49,266 nt of DNA from Lentisphaerales bacterium (GTDB taxonomy: Bacteria > Verrucomicrobiota > Kiritimatiellia > JAUXFM01): the NCBI GenBank assembly GCA_030622955.1, contig JAUXFM010000006.1:1-49266 (forward strand), in the 5' to 3' direction. The first letter of the stretch is position 1; every line of letters starts with the position of its first letter. This document shows positions 14,652-23,262 of this stretch, one piece after another. Made by a program: the position numbers and the translations under genes. The notes below the pieces were generated by a model that saw only the letters and a program-made list of their open reading frames with translations, was not told where the DNA came from and searched no databases.

Positions 14652-15996
14652 TTCCGTATCGCTTCAGTTTTCGATAAAGCGTGCTCGGATCTATGCCCAG
14701 CTGGCCCGCAGTTGCTGTTCGGTTGCCTGAGTTGTCCATCAAGGTTTCTCGAACAACCCTTCTCTCTATTTCCTCGAGAGATAGTGGCCCCAAACCAGGT
14801 TCCTGGGTTGCCCGAGTTGCAAGTTCTTTTGGAAGATGGCATGGGAGAATAATAGAATCCCTACAAAGCACGAATGCATGTTGAAGTATGTTCTCCAATT
14901 CTCTGACGTTTCCCGGGAAGTCGTGCCCCATGAGGACGGTCAATACGGAGTCGTCTACAGCCTCAATGTTCTTGCCGGTTTCGGCGTTCAAGCGGCATCG
15001 AAAATGGTCGATGAGTAATGGGATGTCACAGCGTCGTTCTCGCAGCGTGGGCAACACGAGTCGGAGAACATTGAGTCTGTAGTAAAGATCTTCCCTGAAA
15101 GAACCATCGTTCACCTTGCCAAACAGATGTCGATTTGTTGCGGCTACAATTCGGGCTTCGGATTTGACTGGTTCAGTGGCGCCAAGTGGTTCGAAAATCT
15201 TCTCCTGCAGTACTCGAAGGAGGCGCACTTGGAGAGCGGGGGAGACATCGCCCACTTCGTCAAGGAAGAGCGTTCCTCCCTTGGCTAGATCGAAGCGTCC
15301 GGGTTTATCATGTTTAGCGTCTGTGAATGCGCCTTTCTTGTATCCGAAAAGCTCCGACTCGAGAAGTGTGTCGGGCAGTGATCCGCAATTGACTGCCACA
15401 AAAGGCTTGCTCTTTCTGGCGCTCAGGTTGTGAATTGCTCTTGCGAACAGTTCTTTTCCCGTTCCGCTCTGACCTTCAATGAGTACGTTCACGTTCGATT
15501 CCGCTACATCCGGGAGAATTGCGAATAGCTCGTGCATTTTGGGATTGCGGCTGACAATCTCGTGGAACGTGTAGGTCTTCGATATCTTGCGGCGCAGTTC
15601 TTCTTCAGCAGTGAGGTCCCGGAATGTTTCAACTCCTCCAATCACTGCCCCTTCACTATTCTGTAGTACCGCCGCACTGATGCTCACCATTATTGATCGT
15701 CCCTCTCGGTTGAGAATTTGTACAGGGCGGCCAATTATAGGCTTTCCGGTTCTGACAACATGATCGATCACGCATGAATCAGCGCAATTGCGTGTTCGAA
15801 AGATATCGCGGCAGAATTGCCCCAGCGCTTCACGCGATGAGAACCCGGTGATGCGCTCTGCGGCATTATTGAAGAACTGTATTCGTTTTTCGTTATCAAC
15901 GGTGAAAACGCCATCAGCGACACAATTCAGGATGGTTCTCAAGTGGTCCTGACCACTGCCAAGGTCGTCCTGCTGTGCTTTTCCTCTCTTTTTCAT
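14644..15996 (-). CDS. PAS-domain sigma-54-dependent activator, paralogue of the 2597 gene
   Basis: A 450-residue enhancer-binding protein, the same length as the 2597 gene and clearly similar along its whole length. It has a PAS domain with Cys-rich segment (GQFCRDIFRTRNCADSC), Walker A GQSGTGKE, the sigma-54 loop GAFTDA instead of GAFTGA, Walker B TLFLDEVGD, and a Fis-type HTH (NRTATAGQLGIDPSTLYRKL). It points toward the plus-strand operon, so the two paralogues form an inverted pair around 4-14 kb. The TTGCA-N3-TGCAA operator lies 27 bases before its start. Either it shares the regulon with the other copy or senses a second signal. Confidence 0.93.
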   Translation of the reverse strand: MKKRGKAQQDDLGSGQDHLRTILNCVADGVFTVDNEKRIQFFNNAAERITGFSSREALGQFCRDIFRTRNCADSCVIDHVVRTGKPIIGRPVQILNREGRSIMVSISAAVLQNSEGAVIGGVETFRDLTAEEELRRKISKTYTFHEIVSRNPKMHELFAILPDVAESNVNVLIEGQSGTGKELFARAIHNLSARKSKPFVAVNCGSLPDTLLESELFGYKKGAFTDAKHDKPGRFDLAKGGTLFLDEVGDVSPALQVRLLRVLQEKIFEPLGATEPVKSEARIVAATNRHLFGKVNDGSFREDLYYRLNVLRLVLPTLRERRCDIPLLIDHFRCRLNAETGKNIEAVDDSVLTVLMGHDFPGNVRELENILQHAFVLCRDSIILPCHLPKELATRATQEPGLGPLSLEEIERRVVRETLMDNSGNRTATAGQLGIDPSTLYRKLKRYGIN

Positions 15997-16022
15997 GGGT
16001 TTATGATTCTTGATTTACAGTA

Positions 16023-16035
16023 TTGCAGAATGCAA
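16023..16035. promoter_or_regulatory. Inverted repeat TTGCA-N3-TGCAA upstream of regulator 2
   Basis: TTGCAGAATGCAA is a perfect 5-3-5 inverted repeat between the 14644-15996 gene and selD. The minus-strand element CTTGCATTCTGCAATAC (16036-16020) matches 15 of 17 bases of 2561-2577 before the paralogous regulator. Confidence 0.5.
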
Positions 16036-16119
16036 GATGCGTCAAGTTGCAATGGTCGACAGCAAAGGCTTCGTTGTTGGTTCAGCTGCGAAAGGGTGCA
16101 GAGGACGACTAACAGCCAA

Positions 16120-16131
16120 GTATTGCAATAC
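16120..16131. promoter_or_regulatory. Perfect 12-bp palindrome GTATTGCAATAC
   Basis: The palindrome lies 5 bases after the selD stop and about 125 bp upstream of the regulator start. It shares the GCAATAC half with the regulator operators at 2571-2577 and 16020-16026. It could be a second operator for autoregulation. Confidence 0.35.
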
Positions 16132-16136
16132 GCAAT

Positions 16137-17720
16137 CTAGAACAGCTCTTCCTTGAGTTCGTTCCAGACCATAAGGGCCCGGCATCCGCTGAACGCGACG
16201 GCCAGGGCTGCAGCTTCTTCAAGTTCTTCTTTGCTGATCCCCATGTCGAGCGATTTCTTTATGTGGATCTTTGCGCATGGCACGCAATGTACTGCCAGCC
16301 CAAGTGCAACGGCCATCAATTCTTTTGTCACCACATCGACTGCGCCAGGCTGCATTGCTGTGCCCATAAAACCCGTGAACATCTGCATCGCTTTGTCAGG
16401 CGTCCCTGAACCCTGCGCGCAACAGGTTTCTTCTCCGGCTGTGTCAGTTGTCATCTCGTTCTCCTTGTCAGAAGCGGTGTTCTGTGTGCGGCTGGCTCTA
16501 AATGTTCGTGCGGAATCAGGCGCCTCGACCATCACTTTGATGTGCCCGTCAGAGCTATCGGCTATTCGACCAATGATTGATGCTTCCGAAACTCCTGCCT
16601 CATGCATTTCGACAAGTGCCTGCTCAGTCTTTTCAGGTGGCAGTGAGATCAATAAACCGCCCGAGGTCTGTGCATCGAAAAGCAGCGCTTTCATTTCCTC
16701 GGTGACATCTTCTGCCATTGTGGTTCGCTTGGCACTGTATTCGGCGTTGCGTTCGTTCGCTCCCGAATATATGCCCTGCTTGGCCAGGTCGAGCGCTTCA
16801 GGCAGAAGTGGCAATTCATTGAACCATATTTCTGCAGTGGTCTTGCTCTCGATCATCATCTGGCTGAGGTGTCCGAGAATTCCAAATCCCGTGACATCTG
16901 TGCAGGCATGTGCCTCATATTTGAGCATGATCTCAGCGGCCGCCCTGTTGAGCGTCGACATCGATTTGGTAACTGCAGTGACGGCCTTTGCAGAAGCGCG
17001 ATCTATTTGGTTGGCCAGAGAAAGGATTCCGGTGCCGAGCGGCTTGGTGAGGATCAGGGAGTCACCCGGTCGTGCATGAGCATTTGTGACGAAGCGCGCA
17101 TTATTGACTATACCCGTTACTGCGAAGCCGAACTTGATCTCTTCATCGTTGATGCTGTGGCCCCCGAGCAGAATAGTGTCGGCCTCGTTGAGCACTTCTA
17201 TGCCGCCCTTGATGATGTCAGCCATGACTTCGTGCGGTAGTGAATAGATAGGGAACCCTATTACCGACAGGGCTGTCACGGGTTTTCCGCCCATGGCATA
17301 GACGTCACTCAAAGAATTGCATGCCGCAATCCTCCCAAAAAGGAATGGGTCATCGACTCCGGGCGTAAATACGTCGACAGTCTGTACTACAGTCAATTCT
17401 GGTGTTATTTGGAACACACCTGCATCGTCGGCTGTTGATGTTCCTACCAAGAGGCGTGGATCGCTGATCGTAGGCAACAGGTTCAGAACCTGATGCAGAT
17501 CCTTCTGACTGATCTTGCTGGCGCAGCCGGCGGAGCGCACAAACTCTGTGAGCTTGACCGGCTGGTTCTTATCCTCCGGTGGAACACGTTCACCTGCACA
17601 TGTACAGATGTTCTTTTCCTTAAAGATGGGGCAGGGGCAGGGTTTACGCGGATCGCACACGCAATGACCGATCTTTATCGATCGTGACATCACTCTCTTG
17701 CGTTTTTCTTTTGGATCCAA
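16137..17720 (-). CDS. selD: Selenide, water dikinase (SelD) with Cys-rich N-terminus and AhpD-like C-terminal domain
   Basis: SelD makes selenophosphate from selenide and ATP, the selenium donor for Sec-tRNA. Residues about 55-410 are SelD: active-site Cys66 and Lys69 in AGCASK, VGTSTADDAGVF, GGHSINDEEIKFGF, CTDVTGFGILGHL and LLFDAQTSGGLL. The catalytic residue is Cys, not Sec. An extra N-terminus has six Cys in CxC-like pairs (20, 22, 28, 30, 39, 41). After a polar linker, residues about 445-527 form an AhpD/carboxymuconolactone-decarboxylase-like domain with the redox pair C479-VP-C482. The start is TTG 17720 behind GAGGAG; ATG codon 11 is an alternative. An internal ATG at 16454 may also be used. 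Last gene of selA-selB-selD. Confidence 0.93.
   Translation of the reverse strand: MDPKEKRKRVMSRSIKIGHCVCDPRKPCPCPIFKEKNICTCAGERVPPEDKNQPVKLTEFVRSAGCASKISQKDLHQVLNLLPTISDPRLLVGTSTADDAGVFQITPELTVVQTVDVFTPGVDDPFLFGRIAACNSLSDVYAMGGKPVTALSVIGFPIYSLPHEVMADIIKGGIEVLNEADTILLGGHSINDEEIKFGFAVTGIVNNARFVTNAHARPGDSLILTKPLGTGILSLANQIDRASAKAVTAVTKSMSTLNRAAAEIMLKYEAHACTDVTGFGILGHLSQMMIESKTTAEIWFNELPLLPEALDLAKQGIYSGANERNAEYSAKRTTMAEDVTEEMKALLFDAQTSGGLLISLPPEKTEQALVEMHEAGVSEASIIGRIADSSDGHIKVMVEAPDSARTFRASRTQNTASDKENEMTTDTAGEETCCAQGSGTPDKAMQMFTGFMGTAMQPGAVDVVTKELMAVALGLAVHCVPCAKIHIKKSLDMGISKEELEEAAALAVAFSGCRALMVWNELKEELF
16452..16466 (-). promoter_or_regulatory. Internal ribosome-binding site and ATG inside selD
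   Basis: On the minus strand AAGGAG (16466-16461) is followed by 6 bases and an in-frame ATG (16454-16452), optimal spacing. Translation from it would give a separate AhpD-like protein of about 105 residues beginning MTTDTAGEETCC. This suggests the SelD-AhpD fusion arose from two adjacent genes or still gives two products. Confidence 0.45.
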
Positions 17721-17740
17721 ATCAACTCCTCACTCAGGTT

Positions 17741-19726
17741 TCAGCTCTCATCCTTCTTGAGCATTCTTTCGTTCCCGATGCGTTTTGTCAGGCCTTGCGC
17801 ATCCCAATACTCTAGCATGGGGATTACGTACTTGCGCGACGTCTCGAACAGGCCTTTGGCAGCACCGGAATTCAGTGATTCATGTGTCTCAAAGTAGGTT
17901 AGCAGCTTCTTCTTTGATTCGTCCAAATGATTTTCGCCCAGGACTACCTTGTCGGAAAGAACGACGAGCGCGCCCCGTTGTACAAGGTGATCGAATACCG
18001 GTGCAAGTATTGGTGCGGGTGTACCGATCATTTCGGCAAGCTGGTCTTTGCGTGGGGAGGCAAGACCGGTTTCATTGTAAATGGCCGTGATCTTCTCGGC
18101 CAGCGCCGCCTGTTTAGGGGACAGACTCGGTGCTCGCGACAATACCTGGTAGCCCTGTGCCGTCAGTTTGACCTGGCCCTTCTCCTCAAGGTTCTTGAGC
18201 GCCTTCTCAATGACCAGCTTACCGGCTGAAAGCTGTGGGAAGAGCTTCTTCCTGGGGAACCCGACCTTGAGCGGCTCTTCATCGTGCATTGCGGACAGGT
18301 GGCGCAGGATGTTCTCGCCTGCTTCAGTGAGGACCGACGAGTGGACAAAGCGCTTGCCGTGCAGTTCTATCGCTGTGCCTTCCAGTAGCAGCGATGCAAT
18401 ATTCTCAGTTGCCGTCTCTTCGTTGAGGAAGGCCTGTCGCGCAAGCTCCATCAGTTGGAGTGGTTCTTTGCCCGCATGTTCAAGTACAAATGCGAGTGCG
18501 GTTATTGGCTCCTTGAAAGCGATTTCACGCCGGTTGACCTCGTCAGACCATGTCTTCCTGGACCTTCGTAGCCTCATTTCATCGGGTGCGACAACGTAGC
18601 CCCCGCCAAGAGTGCGCGCCGGACTCAGCGATCGTATGACGAAGAAATCGCCAGGTGCGACCACGGCCGGATACTTCAATTGAAACTGCGCATAACTCTC
18701 CGCGCCCGGTGCCAGGGGTTTGAGTTCTGGCAGGACGAGGTGGCCTGGTATATCAGAAGTCCCGATATGAAGCCGTATGGCCGTTCTTGGCTTGATGGCG
18801 CTTCCCAGATTCGGCAGCAGGTGAACCTTGGCATCTATGAAACGTGTGGGCTTGAAATAGTCCGGGCTGGCAAGCACCATGCCGCGGTTGACGTCATCCT
18901 GTGAAAGGCCGCTCATCTTGAGCGCGATGCACTCACCCGCATGCCCTTCTTCACCGTCCTGGCCATAGACCTGGATTCCGCGCACCTTTCTGGTATCGCC
19001 CTTTGGCAGAAGCTGGAGCGTATCGCCGACGCGGACAATACCGGAGAGTGGGATACCCGACACAATGGCACCCAATCCCTCGAGTACGAATGACCGCTCT
19101 ACGTGTAGCCTGAACGCGCCAGTTGCATCCCGTTCGGCAGTTCTATCTACCGTTGCGACAAATGCGTTGTAGAATTCTTCGAAACCGGCGCCCGTGCGGG
19201 CAGAGACGGGAACAACGGGGCAGGTGTCGAGGAAGCTGCCCTTGACAAGTTGACGAACCTGGTCTTCTACCTCCGCAATACGGGATTCCGAGGCGAGATC
19301 GATTTTGGTGACTGCAACCATGCCCGACTTGATGCCCAGGAGCCTTGTAATATGGAAGTGCTCAATGGTTTGCGGCATCACACCGTCATCGACGGCGACA
19401 ACGAGCAATACTGTGTCAATCCCTGAAGCGCCTGCAACCATATTGTGAATGAACCGCTCGTGACCGGGAACGTCCACTATGCCAACGCGCCTGTGATTGG
19501 GTAGTTCGCATGTGGCAAAGCCAAGGTCGATGGTCATGCCGCGCGCATGTTCCTCGGGCAGCGTGTCGCAGTAGCAACCGGTGAGAAGTCTTATGAGTTC
19601 GGTTTTGCCATGGTCGATATGGCCGGCTGTGCCGACTGTCAGACTGACGGTGTCGAGTCCGGTAGTAGCTACACCACCACAGTTTCCTCTCTTCTGTCTC
19701 TTGTTGTCAGCCATAGTATTCCTCAT
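17741..19726 (-). CDS. selB: Selenocysteine-specific elongation factor SelB
   Basis: SelB is a GTPase that brings Sec-tRNA to UGA codons marked by a SECIS hairpin. The 661 residues include the G domain (GTAGHIDHGKTELIRLL, DVPGHERFIHNMVAGASGID, VTKIDL), EF-Tu-like beta domains (FRLHVERSFVLEGLGAIVSG), and C-terminal winged helices that bind the SECIS RNA (KDQLAEMIGTPAPILAPVFD and MLEYWDAQGLTKRIG). An N-terminal extension of about 26 residues precedes the G domain; codon 5 (ATG) is an alternative start. It overlaps selA by 4 bases. Confidence 0.97.
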   Translation of the reverse strand: MRNTMADNKRQKRGNCGGVATTGLDTVSLTVGTAGHIDHGKTELIRLLTGCYCDTLPEEHARGMTIDLGFATCELPNHRRVGIVDVPGHERFIHNMVAGASGIDTVLLVVAVDDGVMPQTIEHFHITRLLGIKSGMVAVTKIDLASESRIAEVEDQVRQLVKGSFLDTCPVVPVSARTGAGFEEFYNAFVATVDRTAERDATGAFRLHVERSFVLEGLGAIVSGIPLSGIVRVGDTLQLLPKGDTRKVRGIQVYGQDGEEGHAGECIALKMSGLSQDDVNRGMVLASPDYFKPTRFIDAKVHLLPNLGSAIKPRTAIRLHIGTSDIPGHLVLPELKPLAPGAESYAQFQLKYPAVVAPGDFFVIRSLSPARTLGGGYVVAPDEMRLRRSRKTWSDEVNRREIAFKEPITALAFVLEHAGKEPLQLMELARQAFLNEETATENIASLLLEGTAIELHGKRFVHSSVLTEAGENILRHLSAMHDEEPLKVGFPRKKLFPQLSAGKLVIEKALKNLEEKGQVKLTAQGYQVLSRAPSLSPKQAALAEKITAIYNETGLASPRKDQLAEMIGTPAPILAPVFDHLVQRGALVVLSDKVVLGENHLDESKKKLLTYFETHESLNSGAAKGLFETSRKYVIPMLEYWDAQGLTKRIGNERMLKKDES

Positions 19727-21129
19727 GCACCGGCTGTGTTGGTCTTCGGGATCGCGTTTATGACATCGGTCATCTCTTTCGGGAACAGCGTGCGCATGTT
19801 GAGGCGCACCGTATCATCGGAGATGTGGGGAAAGACTGGTACAGCCGCCGAACGAAATGAGCAGGCAATGCCCTCAGTTGATTCCTGCTCAGATCGAATG
19901 CTGACCGCATAGGCAGGATGCGCCTCGCCGGGCAGCGAACCGCTCCCGAGAAACGATTCTTCTTTGACCACCGAGACGTTCCAGTCCGGGCGTTTGCCTG
20001 CAATCTGGCCCGCAAGATCCTGTGCCTGTTTTTCCATATAGGCCAGGCCCTTTCCAATCATTGCGTAAAGAGGGTGCTTTGCCATGAGCAGTTCCGGTTC
20101 CTTGAATAGTTGGAGAGTTGCCGAGAGAGCGGCAAGTGTCATCTTGCAGACGCGCAGCGACCTGTAGAGTGGGTGTTTACGGATTCTTGTGACGAGTTCG
20201 GTCTTGCCTACAATCATCCCGCCTTGTGGCCCGCCGATTAATTTGTCCGTACTGAACAGGACGAGATCTGCTCCCGCGGTGATGCTCTCGCCCACTGTCA
20301 TTTCATGTTCAACCCCGAACTGTTCCAGGCCGATAAGCGCTCCGGCCCCGATATCATCGACTACGGGGATGTTGTGCTTGTGTCCGACGTCAACAATTTC
20401 AGCGATGCCCACTTCCTTGGTAAATCCGACAATCTGATAATTGCTCTTGTGGGCCTTCAGGATGAGGCCGGTTTTGTCGCCTATTGCGTTTTCATAATCG
20501 CGCAGGTGTGTCTTGTTCGTTGAGCCCACTTCTTTGAGAATTGCGCCGCTCTGGGCCATGATTTCAGGCAATCTGAATGAGCCACCTATTTCTATGAGTT
20601 CGCCGCGGGATACGATGGCTTCCTTGCCCTCGGCAAGGGCCCTGAGCACCAACATGGTGGCACCTGCATTGTTGTTCACTAGCAGTGCATCCTCAGCGCC
20701 TGTCAAATCCCGAACAAGGTCAAGGAGGCAGTCTTCGCGCTTGATGCGAGCACCCGTTGCCAGGTCGACTTGAACATTGCAGGAACCTGCAAGATCCCAC
20801 AGGGCCTGCCTGGCCGCTTCCGGCATTGTGGCACGCCCGAGGCCGGTATGCAGGACTATGCCCGTTGCGTTCACTACTCGCTTGAGCTTTGATGCTGAAC
20901 CACGGTTTATAATCTCTATCGCGAGAGTAGTGATTCCCTGCGGCGTGCAGTTCATCTCCTCTCCCTTGAGAACTGCGGCACGCGCGGCGTCTATCGCCGT
21001 TCTGATCGCGTTGACCACATTGGTCCTTCCATGTCGTTCTATGAGCTGCTCCACGCTATTGAGTTGAAGAACCTTGTCAACTGCGGGAAGTGCTTTCAGT
21101 AGTTCTTGTGTATTCTTTGTCACGATCAA
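19723..21129 (-). CDS. selA: L-seryl-tRNA(Sec) selenium transferase (SelA)
   Basis: SelA is a PLP enzyme that converts seryl-tRNA(Sec) to selenocysteyl-tRNA(Sec) with selenophosphate. The 468 residues are full length: the N-terminal tRNA-binding region, RVVNATGIVLHTGLGRA, ALLVNNNAGATMLVLRALAE, and the PLP-lysine motif FSTDKLIGGPQGG near residue 297. Bacterial SelA rather than the archaeal SepSecS route fits the selC and selB found here. TTG 21129 is taken as start; GTG 21123 is possible. It is the first gene of selA-selB-selD and divergent from the adaptor gene. Confidence 0.97.
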   Translation of the reverse strand: MIVTKNTQELLKALPAVDKVLQLNSVEQLIERHGRTNVVNAIRTAIDAARAAVLKGEEMNCTPQGITTLAIEIINRGSASKLKRVVNATGIVLHTGLGRATMPEAARQALWDLAGSCNVQVDLATGARIKREDCLLDLVRDLTGAEDALLVNNNAGATMLVLRALAEGKEAIVSRGELIEIGGSFRLPEIMAQSGAILKEVGSTNKTHLRDYENAIGDKTGLILKAHKSNYQIVGFTKEVGIAEIVDVGHKHNIPVVDDIGAGALIGLEQFGVEHEMTVGESITAGADLVLFSTDKLIGGPQGGMIVGKTELVTRIRKHPLYRSLRVCKMTLAALSATLQLFKEPELLMAKHPLYAMIGKGLAYMEKQAQDLAGQIAGKRPDWNVSVVKEESFLGSGSLPGEAHPAYAVSIRSEQESTEGIACSFRSAAVPVFPHISDDTVRLNMRTLFPKEMTDVINAIPKTNTAGA

Positions 21130-21186
21130 AAATGATACGTCAATGTCAGGCCTGCCTCAAGTAATCATGGCAAAAAACCGTGGAGC

Positions 21187-21203
21187 TTGATAATATATAT
21201 CAA
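21187..21203. promoter_or_regulatory. AT-rich palindrome in the selA/adaptor divergent region
   Basis: TTGATA-N5-TATCAA (TTGATAATATATATCAA) is a perfect 6-5-6 inverted repeat about 34 bp before the preferred adaptor start at 21237. It lies between the divergent selA and efflux operons, so it may be an operator for one or both. If the adaptor began at GTG 21180, the palindrome would be coding. Confidence 0.4.
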
Positions 21204-21236
21204 TTGTGGAAATACGATTTGACGTGGTTTCAATCT

Positions 21237-22568
21237 ATGGACCTTGACCGACTCAAGATTTCTCCGGACAAAGCTGGCAAGAAAGCGACTCAAGGTGGCA
21301 GGAAATCTGTTGTCCCTGTTGTTGCGTTACTATGCTTTGGATTGGGGTTCGCCGCAGCTGCGTTGATTGGGCCGTGTCGCAAAGAAGACGGCTTGAAGGT
21401 CGAAACAGTTGTGGTCAGGTCCAGAGATACGCAAGGTTCAAAGTCTTTTTCAGCGGGCGGCTGGATTGAGGTCGCCGTCCCGGATTACCCCGTAACGATC
21501 AATAGCAGGATCTCCGAACGTGTTACGAAGCTGCATGTCAAGGAAGGAACGGACGTCGAGCCGGGCCAGCTGCTGGCGACTCTCTACGCTGCCGATATCA
21601 AACTGCAGCTCGACCTTGCGGAAGCGAAACTCGAAGCCGCTCGCCAAGAGCTGGCCAAGAGCAAGACCGGCTACAGGGCTGAAGATGTCACGGTTGCGTC
21701 AGCATCGGCCGATGTTTCGGCCGAGCGGCTGAGACTGGCTGAAGCCAACTACATGCGCAGCAAAGGCCTGGAAGCAGGCGTTCTTTCGAAGGAAGAACTG
21801 GACCGGGAATTGGCGGCCTATAATGAGTCCAGGGCAACCCATGCCGCGAAGAAAGCTGAGCTAGAGAAGATGCGATCAGGTTACAGGAAGGAAGATATTG
21901 CTGTTGCCGGCGCCAAAGTGAGTGAGGCAGAAGCAGTTGTCAGGTTGGCAGAAAGAAAGCTGGGATACTGTATGGTAAGAGCAGCTGATGATAGCCCGGT
22001 CCTGCGTGTACTCAAGGTGAAGAGACGAGTGGGCGATTGGGTTGATGCGGATAAGGATGGAGCCTTGCTTACTCTTTATGATCCCGTCAATATGCAGGCC
22101 CGTGTCGATGTTACACAGGCCAACGTCAGATATGTCAAAACTGGCGGCAAAGTGTTGATCACGACCGAAGCCCGGCCCGGGCAGAAATATCATGGCACAG
22201 TGCTCCGAATCGATCCACTCGCCGAGCTGGCCAAGAACACGGTAACAGTACGTATCAGGATTGACGATCCTGATGATGTTCTGTTCCCTGAAATGGTTAC
22301 ACATGTCAATTTCCTGGCCGCTGCAAGTCCTGGCGGCAGCAAGCAAGTCGGCCGGGTTCTGGCATTGCCGGAGAGCGCTGTTGTTGAGGAAACCGGCAGT
22401 CATTACGTTTTCGTTGAAAATGGCAACTTTGCCAGCAAGGAAGAGGTCACGATCAAGGAGCGTAAATCGGGGAAGGTATTTGTATCGGGTGGGCTCAGTA
22501 GCGGGCAGCGGGTCATTGTGAACAACGTCGACAAACTCCTGGACGGAATGAAGATAGAGGTGCAATAG
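21237..22568 (+). CDS. HlyD/MacA-type periplasmic adaptor subunit of an ABC efflux system
   Basis: The protein links an inner-membrane ABC exporter to an outer-membrane channel. Visible features are a short cytoplasmic tail, one membrane segment (about 28-48, VVPVVALLCFGLGFAAAALI), the lipoyl/barrel half-motif (SRISERVTKLHVKEGTDVEP), a long helical hairpin with two RxEDVTVA/RKEDIAVA-like repeats (about 125-250), and a beta-barrel part (VLITTEARPGQKYHGTVLRI). ATG 21237 is preferred to the in-frame GTG 21180 because a palindromic operator lies between them; neither has a clear ribosome site. It is followed directly by the ATPase. Divergent from selA. Confidence 0.88.
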   Translation: MDLDRLKISPDKAGKKATQGGRKSVVPVVALLCFGLGFAAAALIGPCRKEDGLKVETVVVRSRDTQGSKSFSAGGWIEVAVPDYPVTINSRISERVTKLHVKEGTDVEPGQLLATLYAADIKLQLDLAEAKLEAARQELAKSKTGYRAEDVTVASASADVSAERLRLAEANYMRSKGLEAGVLSKEELDRELAAYNESRATHAAKKAELEKMRSGYRKEDIAVAGAKVSEAEAVVRLAERKLGYCMVRAADDSPVLRVLKVKRRVGDWVDADKDGALLTLYDPVNMQARVDVTQANVRYVKTGGKVLITTEARPGQKYHGTVLRIDPLAELAKNTVTVRIRIDDPDDVLFPEMVTHVNFLAAASPGGSKQVGRVLALPESAVVEETGSHYVFVENGNFASKEEVTIKERKSGKVFVSGGLSSGQRVIVNNVDKLLDGMKIEVQ

Positions 22569-23243
22569 ATGGGTTCCTTCATAGAAATAAACGATGTTTC
22601 AAGACTCTATTACCAGGGCGACAACGAAATCAAAGCGCTCGATCATGTCAGCGTGAACATCACGAAGGGCGAATTCGTTGCGCTCATGGGGCCGTCGGGA
22701 TCAGGCAAGACGACGCTACTCAACATCATCGCAGGTATTGACAAGCAGACTTCCGGGCGGGTTACTGTGGATGGCCGGGAACTTGGCGCCATGACGGAAG
22801 CAGAATTGACCACCTGGCGTACACGCGGCATGGGTTATGTGTTTCAGTTCTACAACCTGATTCCCGTGCTGACAGGTTATGAGAATGTAGAGCTGCCCCT
22901 TCTTATGTTGCCCATGTCGAAAGCGGAGCGTCACGATCATGTGATGGCTGCTCTTGAAGCGGTAGGTATTGTCGAATACAGCACGCATTTCCCGCGGCAG
23001 TTGTCGGGCGGGCAGGAGCAGAGAATTGCCATTGCCCGTGCAATTGTTACGGATGCGACCATCCTGGTAGCTGACGAGCCGACCGGCAATCTCGACGCGG
23101 AATCCGAAATAGAGATCATGGAACTTCTCAAGGAGTTGAACAAGAATCACGATAAGACGATAATTATGGTCACGCACGATGCTTCGGCTGCCGCCTATGC
23201 GGACAGAACCACGAAGCTTGAGAAAGGGCGACTGACCAATTAG
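22569..23243 (+). CDS. ABC transporter ATPase, MacB/LolD type
   Basis: The 224-residue ATPase has Walker [10 protein letters not shown] at 41-49, the Q-loop VFQFYNLIP, signature [14 protein letters not shown], Walker [13 protein letters not shown] and H-loop MVTHD. This is the MacB/LolD/DevA class that works with FtsX-type permeases in efflux or lipoprotein release rather than classical import. Its ATG directly follows the adaptor stop. It is the energy source for the two permeases downstream. Confidence 0.95.
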   Translation: MGSFIEINDVSRLYYQGDNEIKALDHVSVNITKGEFVALMGPSGSGKTTLLNIIAGIDKQTSGRVTVDGRELGAMTEAELTTWRTRGMGYVFQFYNLIPVLTGYENVELPLLMLPMSKAERHDHVMAALEAVGIVEYSTHFPRQLSGGQEQRIAIARAIVTDATILVADEPTGNLDAESEIEIMELLKELNKNHDKTIIMVTHDASAAAYADRTTKLEKGRLTN

Positions 23244-23262
23244 TGGGAGGAGGTGAGATCCT

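Noticed and set aside
16153-17079. 308-codon plus-strand ORF opposite selD
   Set aside because: Ser/Ala-rich antisense reading of selD; no motif and no ribosome site.
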